Part shown: piece by piece, positions 9,484 through 19,367 of the stretch
How positions within the stretch are numbered: position 1 is the stretch's first letter
Layout: every line of letters starts with the position of its first letter
Assembly (NCBI RefSeq): GCF_011058165.1
Contig: NZ_JAALEG010000064.1
Location: 1-37,966, forward strand
Length of the DNA stretch: 37,966 bases
Origin: Rhodococcus aetherivorans
Lineage (GTDB): Bacteria > Actinomycetota > Actinomycetes > Mycobacteriales > Mycobacteriaceae
Direction: 5' to 3'
The notes under the pieces: generated by a model
Databases searched by the model: none
Told to the model about the DNA's origin: nothing
What the model saw: only the letters and a program-made list of their open reading frames with translations
Made by a program: the position numbers and the translations under genes

Positions 9484-10115
9484 CGGCGGAGAAGCCCGAG
9501 CAGGAGCCGGTGACCGTCACCGACAAGCGTCGGATCGACCCCGACACCTTCGAGGTTCGCGACCCGGAGACCGGGTCGCAGCCCGTCGGCGGTGCGGACA
9601 CCGAGGCTCCGGCTGCGGGAGAACACGAGGAGGCCGCACTCGCGGCCGAACCGTCGCCCGAGTCGGCTCAGCTGGCCGAGCGCACGGCGGACCTGCAGCG
9701 CCTCACCGCGGAGTACGCCAACTACCGGCGTCGCGTGGAGCGCGAGCGGGTGGTCACGACCGAGGCGGCCAAGGCCTCGGTGGTCACCCAGCTGCTCGAC
9801 GTCGTGGACGACCTCGACCGGGCCCGCGCCCACGGCGACCTCGAGCAGGGGCCGCTGAAGTCGGTGGCGGACAAGCTGAACGGCGTCCTGTCGGGCCTGG
9901 GGCTCCAGCCCTTCGGCGACGAGGGCGACGCCTTCGACCCGGAGATCCACGAGGCCGTGCACATGGAGGGCGACGGCGCGAACCCGGTGCTCGACACGGT
10001 GCTGCGCAAGGGATACCGGCTCGGTGAGCGGATCCTGCGGCACGCGATGGTGACCGTGACGGACGCGGGCGACGCACCGGCGGAAAAGCCGGCGTCCGGT
10101 GCGGACAACGAGTAA
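9480..10115 (+). CDS. grpE: Nucleotide exchange factor GrpE
   Basis: 211 residues from a GTG that overlaps the dnaK stop (GTGA). A disordered acidic N-terminus of about 60 residues is followed by the long dimerisation helix ([26 protein letters not shown]). The beta-wing domain then contains the family signature region [15 protein letters not shown] and [16 protein letters not shown]. It speeds ADP release from DnaK. It is second in the chaperone operon, 33 bases before dnaJ. Confidence 0.97.
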
Positions 10116-10148
10116 GTACAGGGAAACAGCGAGAGGAGGAGACACCCG

Positions 10149-11330
10149 GTGAGCCAGAGGGAGTGGATCGAGAAGGACTTCTACAAGGAGCTGGGTGTCT
10201 CCTCCGACGCGTCGGCCGACGACATCAAGAAGGCCTACCGCAAGCTGGCGCGGGATCTGCATCCCGACGCCAACCCCGGCGACACCCGGACGGAGGAGCG
10301 CTTCAAGGCGGTCAGCGAGGCGTACGCCGTGCTGTCCGATCCGGCCAGGCGCAAGGAGTACGACGAGACCCGGCAGATGTTCGCCTCCGGCGGCTTCGGC
10401 GGCGGGTTCCGTCCCGGCGCCGGCAGCGGCGGGTTCTCCGGCGGCACCACCACCTTCGATCTCGGTGACCTGTTCGGTGGCGGCGGCGGTGGGGCCGGTG
10501 ACGCCGGTCTCGGCGACCTGTTCGGCGGCCTGTTCAACCGGACCGGCGGCGGTGGCGCGCGCACCACGTCGCGGCCCCGGCGCGGGTCCGACGTGGACGC
10601 CGAGACCACGCTCGACTTCCGCGACGCGGCCCTCGGCGTCACCGTCCCTCTGCGGCTGACCAGCCCTGCGCCGTGCACCACCTGCCACGGCAGTGGCGCC
10701 CGACCCGGCACCAGCCCGCGGGTGTGCCCGCGCTGCAACGGAAGTGGCATCGTCTCGCGCAACCAGGGTGCGTTCGGGTTCTCCGAGCCGTGCGACGACT
10801 GCCGGGGCACCGGGTCGATCATCGACGAGCCCTGCACGGACTGTCGCGGCAGTGGCATCCAGAACCGCACCCGCACCATCACGGTGCGGATCCCACCCGG
10901 GGTCCGGGACGGCCAGCGCATCCGGCTGGCCGGTCAGGGCGAGGCGGGACTGCGCGGCGCCCCGCCCGGCGACCTGTTCGTCACCGTGCACGTGCGCGCC
11001 GACAGGGTGTTCGGCCGCGACGGCGACGACCTGACGCTGGTGCTGCCGGTCAGCTACGGCGAGCTGGTGCTCGGCACCACCGTCTCGGTCCCCACCCTGG
11101 AGGGCCGGGTCGGGTTGAAGATCCCGGCCGGGACGGCCGACGGGCGCGTGCTGCGGGTACGCGGGCGCGGCGTCCCCAAGCGCGGGGGCGGCGCCGGCGA
11201 CCTGCTGGTGACCGTCAAGGTGGCCGTGCCCCAGAACCTCGACGACCAGGCGATCGACGCACTGCGGATCTACATGCACGCGGAGCAGGCGAGCGGCTTC
11301 GATCCGCGGGCGGGCTGGGCAGGTGCATGA
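10149..11330 (+). CDS. dnaJ: Co-chaperone DnaJ (type I, zinc-finger)
   Basis: 393 residues from GTG 10149, with GGAGGA 8 bases upstream. Domains in order: J-domain at about 8-70 with HPD at 38-40; Gly/Phe-rich linker to about 130; four CxxCxGxG zinc-binding repeats at roughly 176-240 ([32 protein letters not shown]); and the C-terminal substrate-binding domains. It stimulates DnaK ATPase. Location directly after grpE and before hspR corresponds to DnaJ1 of mycobacteria. The stop overlaps the hspR start. Confidence 0.97.
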   Translation: MSQREWIEKDFYKELGVSSDASADDIKKAYRKLARDLHPDANPGDTRTEERFKAVSEAYAVLSDPARRKEYDETRQMFASGGFGGGFRPGAGSGGFSGGTTTFDLGDLFGGGGGGAGDAGLGDLFGGLFNRTGGGGARTTSRPRRGSDVDAETTLDFRDAALGVTVPLRLTSPAPCTTCHGSGARPGTSPRVCPRCNGSGIVSRNQGAFGFSEPCDDCRGTGSIIDEPCTDCRGSGIQNRTRTITVRIPPGVRDGQRIRLAGQGEAGLRGAPPGDLFVTVHVRADRVFGRDGDDLTLVLPVSYGELVLGTTVSVPTLEGRVGLKIPAGTADGRVLRVRGRGVPKRGGGAGDLLVTVKVAVPQNLDDQAIDALRIYMHAEQASGFDPRAGWAGA

Positions 11331-11737
11331 TGAGCGAGAACCGCAACCGGCACGATTCGCCGATGGACCCGGACGCCCGGGTCTATGTGATCTCGGTGGC
11401 GGCGGAACTGGCCGGCATGCACGCGCAGACGCTGCGCAACTACGACCGGCTCGGCCTCGTCACCCCGCACCGCACGCGGGGCGGCGGGCGCCGCTACTCC
11501 CCGCGCGACGTCGCGCTGCTGCGTGAGGTGCAGCGCCTGTCGCAGGACGAGGGCGTGAACCTCGCGGGCATCAAGCGGATCATCGAGCTGACCAATCAGG
11601 TCGAGGCCCTGCAGCAGCGGCTGTCCGAGATGGCAGCCGAGATCGCGCAACTGCACGCGTCGCGCCGCGCGCTGGTGCCGGTGCCGCGCAGCAACGCGCT
11701 GGTGGTCTGGAAGCCGAAGCACCAGCGCGACAGGTAG
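11327..11737 (+). CDS. hspR: Heat-shock repressor HspR (MerR family)
   Basis: 136 residues. An N-terminal MerR-type winged helix ([40 protein letters not shown]) is followed by a coiled coil ([25 protein letters not shown]). HspR binds HAIR sequences, and such sites are visible before dnaK and clpB here. Two ATGs lie in tandem at 11327 and 11330; the first overlaps the dnaJ stop as ATGA and is preferred for coupling. No good ribosome-binding site is seen, which fits reinitiation after dnaJ. It is the last gene of the operon, followed by a large hairpin. Confidence 0.95.
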   Translation: MMSENRNRHDSPMDPDARVYVISVAAELAGMHAQTLRNYDRLGLVTPHRTRGGGRRYSPRDVALLREVQRLSQDEGVNLAGIKRIIELTNQVEALQQRLSEMAAEIAQLHASRRALVPVPRSNALVVWKPKHQRDR

Positions 11738-11777
11738 GTGCTCGGCCCCTCCGGCCTCGGTCACCCAATACCGTTGT

Positions 11778-11828
11778 GGCCGAATGTCACATCGCGTCGA
11801 TCAGATCGACACGATGTGACATTCGGCC
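11778..11828. terminator. 51-base bidirectional hairpin between hspR and the oxidoreductase
   Basis: A perfect 17-bp outer stem (GGCCGAATGTCACATCG, 11778-11794, with 11812-11828), one mismatch, then a 6-bp inner stem GTCGAT/ATCGAC with a CAG loop. It lies between two converging genes, as expected for a bidirectional terminator. There is no T-run. Confidence 0.75.
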
Positions 11829-11833
11829 GTTCA

Positions 11834-11863
11834 GGGCGGTCACGGGCGGTCACGGGCGGTCAC
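11834..11863. repeat. 10-bp tandem repeat, three units
   Basis: GGGCGGTCAC occurs three times in perfect tandem, followed by a partial fourth (GGGCCGTTCA), between the large hairpin and the stop of the minus-strand oxidoreductase at 11871. Confidence 0.9.
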
Positions 11864-11870
11864 GGGCCGT

Positions 11871-12860
11871 TCAGGCCGGGACGAGCCCGCTGACGTCGGC
11901 GAGCAGTTCGAGCGAACGCAGCCACGCCTTGCGCCCGGGTGCCGACGACACCACGATCAGCTCGTCGGCCTGCGCGCGCTCGGTGAAGCGGTCGAGGTAG
12001 GCACGCGCCTCGGCCGGGGTACCGACGGCGGTGTACCGCAGCATCTGCAGCACCTGCTGCCCGGCGGGGGCGTCGAGCAGCATCTCGACCTCGTCGTCGG
12101 TGAAGGTGCGGCCGCGGCCGAGCATCTGCCGGATGCGCTGTCGCTTGGTGGCCTCGAACAGTGCATTCGCCTCGTCGGTGGTGTCCGCGGCGATCACGCC
12201 GACGCCCGCGATGACGTACGGCTCGGCGAGCTGCTCGGACGGCTGGAACTCGCGCCGGTACAGCGCGACGGCGTCCTCGAGCGCCTGCGGCGCGAAGTGC
12301 GACGCGAACGCGTACGGAAGGCCGAGCAGCGCGGCGAGTTTCGCCCCGAACAGCGACGAGCCGAGGATGTACAGCGGCACGTCGGTGCCCTTGCCGGGGA
12401 CGGCGTCGACGCCCGGAATGCGCGACGTGCCGCGCAGGTAGCCCTGCAGCTCGAGCACGTCCTGCGGGAAGCTGTCGGCCGACGACGGGTCGCGGCGCAG
12501 CGCCCGCAGGGTGTTCTGGTCGCTGCCGGGGGCGCGGCCGAGACCGAGGTCGATGCGGCCGGGATGCAGCGTCTCGAGGGTGCCGAACTGCTCGGCGATG
12601 GTCAGCGGCGAGTGGTTGGGCAGCATGATGCCCCCGGCGCCGAGCCGGATCGTGGACGTGTGGGCGGCGACGTGCGCGATCAGCACGCTGGTGGCCGACG
12701 AGGCGATGGTCGGCATGTTGTGGTGTTCGGCGTACCAGATGCGGCGGTAGCCCCACCGCTCGGCGCGCTGCGCCATGTCCACGCTCGCGGCGAAGCTGTC
12801 GCGCGCGGTTTCGCCGCGGCCGATGTGAGCCAGGTCGAGAATCGATAGTGGTGTGGTCAC
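11871..12860 (-). CDS. LLM-class (luciferase-like) flavin-dependent oxidoreductase
   Basis: 329 residues from GTG 12860 ([20 protein letters not shown]). A GAAGGA ribosome-binding site lies just upstream; a longer in-frame start at 12905 lacks one. The bacterial-luciferase-like TIM barrel shows [17 protein letters not shown] near residue 50 and [10 protein letters not shown] near 130, typical of the group that includes YhbW. Such enzymes use reduced flavin or F420 to oxidise small organic molecules; the substrate cannot be read from sequence. The neighbouring flavin reductase (12962-13501, same strand, about 100 bases upstream) could supply reduced flavin, but that link is inference. Confidence 0.85.
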   Translation of the reverse strand: MTTPLSILDLAHIGRGETARDSFAASVDMAQRAERWGYRRIWYAEHHNMPTIASSATSVLIAHVAAHTSTIRLGAGGIMLPNHSPLTIAEQFGTLETLHPGRIDLGLGRAPGSDQNTLRALRRDPSSADSFPQDVLELQGYLRGTSRIPGVDAVPGKGTDVPLYILGSSLFGAKLAALLGLPYAFASHFAPQALEDAVALYRREFQPSEQLAEPYVIAGVGVIAADTTDEANALFEATKRQRIRQMLGRGRTFTDDEVEMLLDAPAGQQVLQMLRYTAVGTPAEARAYLDRFTERAQADELIVVSSAPGRKAWLRSLELLADVSGLVPA

Positions 12861-12961
12861 CTGGATCCTTCGCGTGTCCGGGGCCCGGGTTCGGGATCCG
12901 GGCACACGATCGGTCCAACCACACCGGCCGGTCCACTATTCCGTGACGTGCGCCTCGCCGC

Positions 12962-13501
12962 TCACCGCACCGGGTTCACGTCGGTGGCGGTGCGGGGATC
13001 GAGGAGCGTCTCGCCCGCATACCTGCCGAAGCCGCCGCGGTAGAACAACAGCGGTCCGTCGTCGTGCAGCGCGGTCAGCCCCGTCACACGCGCGACGACG
13101 ATGGTGTGGTCGCCGGCGTCGTGCTCGGCCTCGACGGTGGCCTCGATGCGGGCCAGCGCGCCCGCTATGGCGGGCGCGCCGTTGTCGCCGCGCGTCCAGT
13201 CCACGCCGGTGAACTTGTCGCCGCCGCTGACGGCGAACGCCATGCACGTGTCGCGCTGGTGGTGGGCCAGGACGTTGATCGCGAGGGTGCCGATCTCACG
13301 GATCTTCGGCCAGGTCCGCGACGTGCGGGCGGGGCAGAACGACACGAGCGGCGGATCCAGGGACACCGACGCGAACGACTGGCACGCGAAACCCAGCGGT
13401 TCGCGGCCGTCGTGGCCGGTCACGACGGTGACGCCGGTGCAGAAGTTGCCCAGCACGTCGCGCATCGTCCGGGGATCGAGCACCGTGTGTTCCGCGCTCA
13501 T
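12962..13501 (-). CDS. HsaB-like flavin reductase component
   Basis: 179 residues from ATG 13501, preceded by GAGAGGAA. It is a single flavin-reductase-like FMN-binding domain. The features DPRTMRDVLGNFCTGVTVVT, PLGFACQSFASVSLDPPLVSFCPARTSRTW, DKFTGVDW and GDHTIVVARVTGL...PLLFYRGGF closely follow HsaB, the reductase of the 3-HSA hydroxylase in steroid ring degradation. HsaA, its oxygenase partner, is not in the window. The adjacent luciferase-like oxidoreductase and the steroid enzymes at 13.6-16.0 kb make a role as reductase for a steroid-related monooxygenase plausible but unproven. Confidence 0.8.
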   Translation of the reverse strand: MSAEHTVLDPRTMRDVLGNFCTGVTVVTGHDGREPLGFACQSFASVSLDPPLVSFCPARTSRTWPKIREIGTLAINVLAHHQRDTCMAFAVSGGDKFTGVDWTRGDNGAPAIAGALARIEATVEAEHDAGDHTIVVARVTGLTALHDDGPLLFYRGGFGRYAGETLLDPRTATDVNPVR

Positions 13502-13590
13502 AAGGTTCCTCTCGCCGTTCGGTATCTCTCCAGTGTCCGTCATTCCGGCGGCGGGTTGCGACCGGCGTCCGGCGGACCGTGCCGGGGCTT

Positions 13591-13980
13591 TCAGCGCTGC
13601 CGCATGTCCGACGGCGCCCAGTAGGCGCGCATGCTCGTGATCCGGGCCTGGTCGTCGAAGGTCATCACGTCGATCGGCTCGACCTCGTGCACCCGGCCCC
13701 CGGTCTCGGTGACGACCCGGAAGTGGAACGCCGCGCACGACCCGGTCACCCGCAGCGCCAGCAGTTCGGTCGCGCGCCGGGAGCCCTCGAGTGCGCGGTA
13801 GAACTCGGCGATCGCCGCCCGTCCGGTCCTCGGCGCGGAGCCGACCGGGTCCTCGAGGGTGGCGTCCTCCGCATACAGCGCAGCGATGTCGGCGCCGCTG
13901 CCGTCGGCGACGGCCGCCAGATACTCGACGACGGTGGCGCGGATGCGTTCGGCGTGCGTGACGGTGCCGGACGTGGTCAT
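13591..13980 (-). CDS. 3-ketosteroid delta-5-isomerase (KSI)
   Basis: 129 residues, single SnoaL/NTF2-like fold. The sequence ALYAEDATLEDPVGSAPRTG with later EPIDVMTF matches bacterial KSI. Tyr20, Asp44 and Asp104 fall at the positions of the catalytic Tyr14, Asp38 and Asp99 of the Comamonas enzyme. The reaction moves the 5,6 double bond of a 3-keto-5-ene steroid into conjugation (4-ene), the step just before 1,2-dehydrogenation by KstD. The kstD-type gene is divergent 284 bases away. A general SnoaL-like protein is the alternative, but retention of all three residues favours a true isomerase. Confidence 0.85.
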   Translation of the reverse strand: MTTSGTVTHAERIRATVVEYLAAVADGSGADIAALYAEDATLEDPVGSAPRTGRAAIAEFYRALEGSRRATELLALRVTGSCAAFHFRVVTETGGRVHEVEPIDVMTFDDQARITSMRAYWAPSDMRQR

Positions 13981-14202
13981 GGCTGCTCCTGTGGGATCGA
14001 CGGTTCGTCGCGAGACGAGTCGACGCTAGCGGCACCGTGGACCCGGCCGGGGTCGTCGTCCCACGCATCGGGAGGTTGCGGGATCGCGTTTGCGCGCGCT
14101 GCGGTGAGCCGGTGGCGACCGCGCCCACGGACGTCCCGGTGGCCGGGAACCCGCCCGCCGGCGTGGTGGAACTGTCCTAGCGTCGTCGGGCATGCGTGCA
14201 GT

Positions 14203-14230
14203 GGGTCGCCTCGGGTCCGAGGCGCGACCC
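14203..14230 (+). other. Leader hairpin before the 3-ketosteroid dehydrogenase
   Basis: GGGTCG with CCTCGG pairs with CCGAGG and CGACCC across a short loop, with a two-base bulge, ending 34 bases before the start codon. In the rest of the 284-base divergent region I see no KstR-type motif (AAC-N2-GTT core); TAGCGT at about 14178 is a possible -10. Confidence 0.35.
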
Positions 14231-14264
14231 GACCAGGCAGCGACGATGTGAAGGAGAATTCGAA

Positions 14265-15980
14265 ATGGCGACGAGTCCCGTACCGGCCGTGACCCCCGCC
14301 CACGACACCACCGTGGATCTGCTGGTGATCGGGTCCGGCACCGGTATGGCCGCCGCGCTCACCGCGCGCGAGCTCGGCCTGTCGGCGCTGATCGTGGAAA
14401 AGACCCGGTACGTGGGTGGCTCCACGGCCCGCTCGGGAGGCGCGTTCTGGGTGCCCGCCAACCCGGTGCTGCGCGAGGCCGGTTCGGGCGACACCCCCGA
14501 GCGGGGTCACACCTACGTGCGGTCGGTGGTCGACGGCTCGGCGCCGGCCGAGCGCGGCGAGGCGTTCGTCGATCACGGCGCCGCGACCGTCGAGATGCTC
14601 CGGCGCACCACGCCGATGAAGTTCTTCTGGGCCAAGGGTTACGCCGACTACCACCCGGAGCAGCCGGGCGGCGCCGCCGTCGGACGTACCTGTGAGTGCC
14701 GGCCGTTCGACACGTCGGTGCTCGGCGACGAGCGCGGCCGGTTGCGCCCCGGTCTGATGGAGGCGGGGCTGCCGATGCCCACCACCGGTGCCGACTACAA
14801 GTGGCTGAACCTCATGATGCGGGTCCCCCTCAAGGGATTCCCGCGCATCTTCCGGCGGCTGGCGCAGGGTGTGGGCGGCCTCGCGCTCGGCCGGCAGTAC
14901 GTCGCCGGCGGGCAGGCGATCGCCGCGGGCCTGTTCGCGGGGGTGCTGCGGGCCGGGATCCCCGTCTGGACCGAGACGTCGCTGGTGCGGCTGGTCACCG
15001 AGGGCGAGCGGGTGACCGGTGCCGTCCTCGAACAGAACGGCCGTGAGGTGACCGTGACCGCCCGTCGCGGTGTGGTCCTCGCGGCCGGCGGGTTCGACCA
15101 CGACATGGCCATGCGACGGAAGTTCCAGTCCGACAGGCTCGCCGACAACGAAAGTCTCGGCGCCGAAGGCAACACCGGCGACGCGATCAAGGTCGCCCAG
15201 GAGGTGGGCGCCGGCCTCGACCTGATGGACCAGGCATGGTGGTTCCCCGCCGTCGCGCCGACGGCCCCGGGCAAGCCGCCGCTGGTGATGCTGGCGGAAC
15301 GGTCCCTGCCGGGGTCGTTCATCGTGGACCACACGGGCCGCCGGTTCACCAACGAGTCCTCGGACTACATGTCGTTCGGTCAGGTCGTCCTCGAGCGCGA
15401 GCGGGCCGGCGACCCGGTCGAATCGATGTGGATCGTCTTCGACCAGAAGTACCGCAACAGTTACCTGTTCGCGGCGGGGCTGTTCCCGCGCCAGCCCATC
15501 CCGGGCTCCTGGTACAAGGCAGGCATCGCGCACCGGGCCACGGATCCGGTCGAGCTGGCGCGCTCGATGGGGATACCCGAGGACGCGTTCGCCGAGACCT
15601 TCCGCCGGTTCAACGACGACGCCGCGTCGGGAACGGACTCCGAATTCGGTCGTGGGGGAAGCGCATACGACCGCTACTACGGCGATCCGACGGTCGAGCC
15701 GAACCCGAACCTGCGGCCGCTGACCGAAGGGCCGCTCTACGCGGTGAAGATGACGCTGAGCGACCTCGGCACGTGCGGTGGCGTGAAGGCCGACGAGCGG
15801 GCGCGGGTGCTGCGCGAGGACGGCAGTGTGATCGACGGTCTCTATGCGATCGGCAACACCGCCGCGAACGCGTTCGGCAACACGTACCCGGGTGCGGGGG
15901 CGACGATCGGTCAGGGCCTGGTGTTCGGGTACATCGCCGCGCAGGACGCCGCGAAGGCAGCCGTTCCCGCGAACGGATGA
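14265..15980 (+). CDS. kstD: 3-ketosteroid-delta-1-dehydrogenase family flavoprotein
   Basis: 571 residues from ATG 14265, with AAGGAG 8 bases upstream. An N-terminal FAD dinucleotide fold (VDLLVIGSGTGMAAALTARE) is followed by EKTRYVGGSTARSGGAFWVP, then GYADYHPEQPGG, YDRYYGDP and the C-terminal TYPGAGATIGQGLVFGY. These are hallmarks of KstD, in which the Tyr and Gly of the TYPGAG segment are catalytic. The enzyme removes hydrogens from C1 and C2 of 3-ketosteroids, opening the way to ring cleavage. Rhodococci carry several KstD paralogues with different substrate ranges, and I cannot place this one. It is divergent from the isomerase and converges with the hydrogenase maturation gene, leaving only 13 bases between stops. 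Confidence 0.88.
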   Translation: MATSPVPAVTPAHDTTVDLLVIGSGTGMAAALTARELGLSALIVEKTRYVGGSTARSGGAFWVPANPVLREAGSGDTPERGHTYVRSVVDGSAPAERGEAFVDHGAATVEMLRRTTPMKFFWAKGYADYHPEQPGGAAVGRTCECRPFDTSVLGDERGRLRPGLMEAGLPMPTTGADYKWLNLMMRVPLKGFPRIFRRLAQGVGGLALGRQYVAGGQAIAAGLFAGVLRAGIPVWTETSLVRLVTEGERVTGAVLEQNGREVTVTARRGVVLAAGGFDHDMAMRRKFQSDRLADNESLGAEGNTGDAIKVAQEVGAGLDLMDQAWWFPAVAPTAPGKPPLVMLAERSLPGSFIVDHTGRRFTNESSDYMSFGQVVLERERAGDPVESMWIVFDQKYRNSYLFAAGLFPRQPIPGSWYKAGIAHRATDPVELARSMGIPEDAFAETFRRFNDDAASGTDSEFGRGGSAYDRYYGDPTVEPNPNLRPLTEGPLYAVKMTLSDLGTCGGVKADERARVLREDGSVIDGLYAIGNTAANAFGNTYPGAGATIGQGLVFGYIAAQDAAKAAVPANG

Positions 15981-15993
15981 CTCGGCAACGGCC

Positions 15994-16449
15994 TTACCGC
16001 TCGCATTCGTCGATCACTGCCCGCACCACGGCGGGCAGTGCCGCGGCGGTGGCGGGCGTCAGGCCGACGCCGTAACCGACCTCCGTCACCTCGAGGGTGT
16101 AGACCACGACCCGACCCGGGTCGACGCCCAGGATCCGGCTCAGCGCCCACGCCTCGGCGGGGCCGAGGCTGTGCGAGCCGGCGTGTCGCGAGCGGCGGGC
16201 GAGACTCGCCTCCCCGATCTCGTGACGCCGGATCGCGCCGGGCGGACCGGTGCCGACGGTGGCGTCCACGACGACCGCCAACCGCGTCCCGGCCCACGCG
16301 TCCAGCATTGCCGTCGGCTCGCCGTCGGAGATCAGGACCCGCCATCCGGGCCGGGACCGGCCTACCTCCCGGGCCGCCGCGGGCCCGACGCCGTCGTCGC
16401 GGCGGTACTCGTTGCCGACGCCGATCACCACGAAGTTCGTCGCGATCAC
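15994..16449 (-). CDS. [NiFe]-hydrogenase maturation protease (HybD/HoxW type)
   Basis: 151 residues from GTG 16449, which overlaps the stop of the large-subunit gene (GTGA). The fold is that of the M52 endopeptidases: VVIGVGNEYRRDDGVG with Glu14, VVVDATVG with an Asp, and GSHSLGPAEAWAL with a His. These three are the nickel-sensing ligands in HybD. It clips the C-terminal tail of the large subunit after nickel insertion; that tail is present in the upstream gene. A longer reading from ATG 16527 adds residues encoded inside the large-subunit gene and is rejected. Confidence 0.88.
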   Translation of the reverse strand: MIATNFVVIGVGNEYRRDDGVGPAAAREVGRSRPGWRVLISDGEPTAMLDAWAGTRLAVVVDATVGTGPPGAIRRHEIGEASLARRSRHAGSHSLGPAEAWALSRILGVDPGRVVVYTLEVTEVGYGVGLTPATAAALPAVVRAVIDECER

Positions 16450-17738
16450 CCGCGGTCGATCGTGAGGTCGAGGAAGTGCGTGGCACACGAGATGCACGGG
16501 TCGTAGTTGCGGATCACCCGTTCGCACAGCGACGTCAGATCAGCATCGGACAGCTCCAGGTGGCCGGCGATCAGCGTGCGCAGATCGTGTTCGACGGCAG
16601 CCTGGTTCTGGGAGGTCGGGGGGACGATCACGGCCGAGCGGATCAGTCCGTCGTCGCCGAGCTCGTAACGGTGGTACAGCAGTCCCCGCGGTGCCTCGCT
16701 GACACCGTGCCCGGTCGCGGCGCGGGCGGCGACCTCGGTGCCGGGCCGGCCCGGACGCTCGTACCCGGCGATCAGGCGGAGCGCCTCTTCCACCGCATAG
16801 ACGGTTTCGACGGCGCGAACAACGATGCTGCGAAACGGGTTACGGCACTGCGTCCCCAGTCCCGCCGCGTGTGCCGACTGTCGTGCGGTGTCCGACAGCT
16901 GCGCGGAGTTCAGGGTGTATCGGGCCAGGGGTCCGGTCAGGTACCGGCGCCCGTCGAGCCGCGCGTACAGGGCCGTCGAGTGCGGGACCTGGTGTTCGAC
17001 CACATGGTCCGGGAACTGTGCTGCGGCGAAGGAGGATCCGGTCGACGACCGGATCTGCCCGTCCTCGATGGCGTAGCGGTCCGGCCGGTGCAGGGCGAGC
17101 AGGTCGTGATCGAGATCGACCTCGGGAAAGTCGAACCCGGCCACCCAGCGGACCGTGTCGAGCGCGTCGTCGAGGGCGCGGCGCAGCCGCTCGGCGAGCG
17201 GGGCGAGTTCCGTTCGGCTCGGTGCGCGATAGAAGCCGCCGATCCGCACGTTGACCGGGTGGATGGGCCGTCCGCCGACCTGCTCGAGGATCGCGTTGCC
17301 GGCCTTCTTCAGGGCCAGCCCGCGTTCGAGCGCGCTCCGATGACGCTCGGCGAGGGCGATCGCGTCGGGAAGGCCGAGGAAGTCGGGGGCGTGCAGGAAG
17401 TAGATGTGCAGCACGTGGCTGGCGATCCACTCGCCGCAGTAGAGCAGGCGGCGCAGGTTCAGCACCGGCTCGTCGAGCTCGACCCCGCAGGCCTGCTCCA
17501 GCGCATTGCAGGCGCTGACCTGGTAGGCGACGGGGCAGATCCCGCAGATCCGGGAGGTGATGTCCGGAGGCTCGCGGAAATCCCTTCCCCGCAGGAACGA
17601 CTCGAAGAACCGGGGCGGCTCGTAGATGTTCAGCTCCGCGCGCTGCACCCGCCCGTCGCGCACCGACACGTTCAGTCTGCCCTCGCCCTCGACGCGGGCG
17701 AGAGCACGGACCGTCAGCTCTCTACGGCTCCCGCTCAC
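16446..17738 (-). CDS. hyhL: Group 3b [NiFe]-hydrogenase large (alpha) subunit
   Basis: 430 residues from GTG 17738. The N-terminal nickel ligands lie in [11 protein letters not shown] (Cys65, Cys68) and the C-terminal pair in DPCISCATH (Cys415, Cys418). His421 precedes a nine-residue tail that the protease would remove. [13 protein letters not shown] supplies the conserved arginine near the active site. Moderate length, the CGICPV motif and partner subunits with an FAD/NAD module place it in cytosolic NAD(P)-linked group 3b (sulfhydrogenase-like), as in Hyd3 of M. smegmatis. It overlaps the small-subunit gene by 17 bases. hypA-F assembly genes are not in this window and must lie elsewhere for activity. 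Confidence 0.9.
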   Translation of the reverse strand: MSGSRRELTVRALARVEGEGRLNVSVRDGRVQRAELNIYEPPRFFESFLRGRDFREPPDITSRICGICPVAYQVSACNALEQACGVELDEPVLNLRRLLYCGEWIASHVLHIYFLHAPDFLGLPDAIALAERHRSALERGLALKKAGNAILEQVGGRPIHPVNVRIGGFYRAPSRTELAPLAERLRRALDDALDTVRWVAGFDFPEVDLDHDLLALHRPDRYAIEDGQIRSSTGSSFAAAQFPDHVVEHQVPHSTALYARLDGRRYLTGPLARYTLNSAQLSDTARQSAHAAGLGTQCRNPFRSIVVRAVETVYAVEEALRLIAGYERPGRPGTEVAARAATGHGVSEAPRGLLYHRYELGDDGLIRSAVIVPPTSQNQAAVEHDLRTLIAGHLELSDADLTSLCERVIRNYDPCISCATHFLDLTIDRG

Positions 17739-18495
17739 GGCGGTGCCTCTCGGCGAGCACGGGGGCGCCGACGTTGAACGTCGCGAAGGCGCGGTCGATG
17801 TCGTCGTCGCTCATGCCGCACGTGCGCAGCCACCCGGCCAGCGACGCGATGTTGGGGTCGGTCGTCGGCCCGAAACAGCCGTAGCAGCCGCGCGACTGCG
17901 CCGGGCACAGGGCGCCGCAGCCGGAGTGGGTCACCGGGCCGAGGCAGGGCGTGCCGTCGGCGACCATCACGCAGGTCAATCCCCGGCGCTTGCACTCGGT
18001 GCACACACTGGTGTTCGGGATGTTCGGCCGGCGGCCGGCCAGGAACGCGGTGATCACCTCGAGCAACTGGCGCCGGTCGATCGGGCAACCGCGCAACTCG
18101 AAGTCGACCGGCACGTGCGCCGCGATCGCCGTCGACGTCGCCAGGGTCTCGATGTACTCCGGGTGGGCGTAGACCATCGAGGTGAACTCGGCGACGTCGG
18201 CGAAGTTGCGCAACGCCTGGATGCCGCCGGCGGTTGCGCACGCGCCGATCGTGACGAGGGTCCGGGACCGCTCCCGGACCCGGTGGATGCGCGCGACGTC
18301 CGCGGCGGTGGTGATCGAGCCCTCGACCAGCGACAGGTCGTACGGACCGTCGTCGACGGCGCTCGACAGTTCGAGGAAATGGGCGATCTGCACCGCCCCC
18401 GACAGCGCGAGCAGTTCGTCCTCGCAGTCCAGCACGGACAGCTGACATCCGTCGCACGACGCGAACTTCCACACCGCGAGCTTCGGCCTGTCCAT
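17722..18495 (-). CDS. hyhS: Group 3b [NiFe]-hydrogenase small (delta) subunit
   Basis: 257 residues from ATG 18495. The proximal-cluster motif SCDGCQLS (Cys14, Cys17) is followed by [12 protein letters not shown] and ELRGCPIDR. Two more cysteine groups ([13 protein letters not shown] and [20 protein letters not shown]) can hold further iron-sulfur clusters that carry electrons to the FAD subunit. There is no twin-arginine leader, so the enzyme is cytosolic, as expected for group 3. The start shares one base with the preceding stop (TGATG), indicating coupling with the gamma-subunit gene. Confidence 0.9.
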   Translation of the reverse strand: MDRPKLAVWKFASCDGCQLSVLDCEDELLALSGAVQIAHFLELSSAVDDGPYDLSLVEGSITTAADVARIHRVRERSRTLVTIGACATAGGIQALRNFADVAEFTSMVYAHPEYIETLATSTAIAAHVPVDFELRGCPIDRRQLLEVITAFLAGRRPNIPNTSVCTECKRRGLTCVMVADGTPCLGPVTHSGCGALCPAQSRGCYGCFGPTTDPNIASLAGWLRTCGMSDDDIDRAFATFNVGAPVLAERHRREREP

Positions 18496-19367
18496 CACAG
18501 CTCCCGTACGTGCAGCAGCGGTCCGGCCACCGCGTAATCCAGCACCGGGCCGTCCCGGCAGAGCAGGATCTCGCCGAGCTGGCAGTGCCCGCACAGCCCG
18601 ATCCCGCACTGCATGTTCCGTTCGAGCGAGACCCGGATATCCGGGGGCCGAATCCCTTTGCCCAGCAGCACCCGGGCCGAGAACCGCATCATCGCCTCCG
18701 GCCCGCACAGCAGGGCCGTCGTCCGCGCGGGATCGAGGTCGAGCCGGCTCAGCGGCGCGGTGACGAATCCGACGGACCCGGACCAGCCCTGGACCGGCTG
18801 GTCGATCGTCAGCCGGATCTCCACGCCGCCGTCGGCCCAGTCCTGTAGCTCGCGCCGATACAGGATCTCGGCCGGCCGGCGCGCTCCCACCACGAGCACG
18901 ACGCGCCGGAAGTCGCCGCGCGCGGCCACCGCGCCGAGAACGGCGGCCCGCACCGCGGCCAACCCCACCCCGCCGGCGACGATCACCAGGTCCCGGCCGG
19001 TGCACGACTCGAGGTCCCAGCCCACCCCGAACGGGCCGCGCACGCCGACGATCGCGCCGGGCTCGGCGTCGTGCAGGGCCCGGCTCACCGCACCCACCTT
19101 CCGCACGGTGTGGACCAGCTCCCCGGTCGTGTCGGTGGGATCCCCGCTGACCGAGAGCGCGATCTCGCCGACCCCGGGGGCGTAGAGCATCATGAACTGC
19201 CCGGGCCGGAACCGCGGTCGCGGCGCCCCCAGCGGGGCCAGCGACAGCGTCACCGCATCGGCGGTCTCGACGGTCCGCGAGCGAACCCGGTGGGCGCTGG
19301 GCAGCATCGGCGCGCCCGGCGCCGCTGCGGTGTCGTGCGCGAGGTCACCGAACATCGGGACCCGCAT
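18495..19367 (-). CDS. hyhG: Hydrogenase FAD/NAD(P)-binding gamma subunit
   Basis: 290 residues of the ferredoxin-NADP reductase type. The FAD-binding barrel contains [24 protein letters not shown], then a nucleotide-binding domain with [16 protein letters not shown] and [13 protein letters not shown]. The C-terminal [2Fe-2S] motif [12 protein letters not shown] ends with a further Cys in ILLCRDG. It passes electrons between the hydrogenase iron-sulfur chain and NAD(P). Its first 23 bases overlap the end of the cyclic-nucleotide-domain gene. The start at 19367 is followed by an in-frame ATG at 19355; either could be used. Confidence 0.9.
   Translation of the reverse strand: MRVPMFGDLAHDTAAAPGAPMLPSAHRVRSRTVETADAVTLSLAPLGAPRPRFRPGQFMMLYAPGVGEIALSVSGDPTDTTGELVHTVRKVGAVSRALHDAEPGAIVGVRGPFGVGWDLESCTGRDLVIVAGGVGLAAVRAAVLGAVAARGDFRRVVLVVGARRPAEILYRRELQDWADGGVEIRLTIDQPVQGWSGSVGFVTAPLSRLDLDPARTTALLCGPEAMMRFSARVLLGKGIRPPDIRVSLERNMQCGIGLCGHCQLGEILLCRDGPVLDYAVAGPLLHVREL

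Noticed and set aside
13981-14264. KstR operator between the ketosteroid isomerase and kstD
   Set aside because: No AAC-N2-GTT core occurs in this region on either strand.
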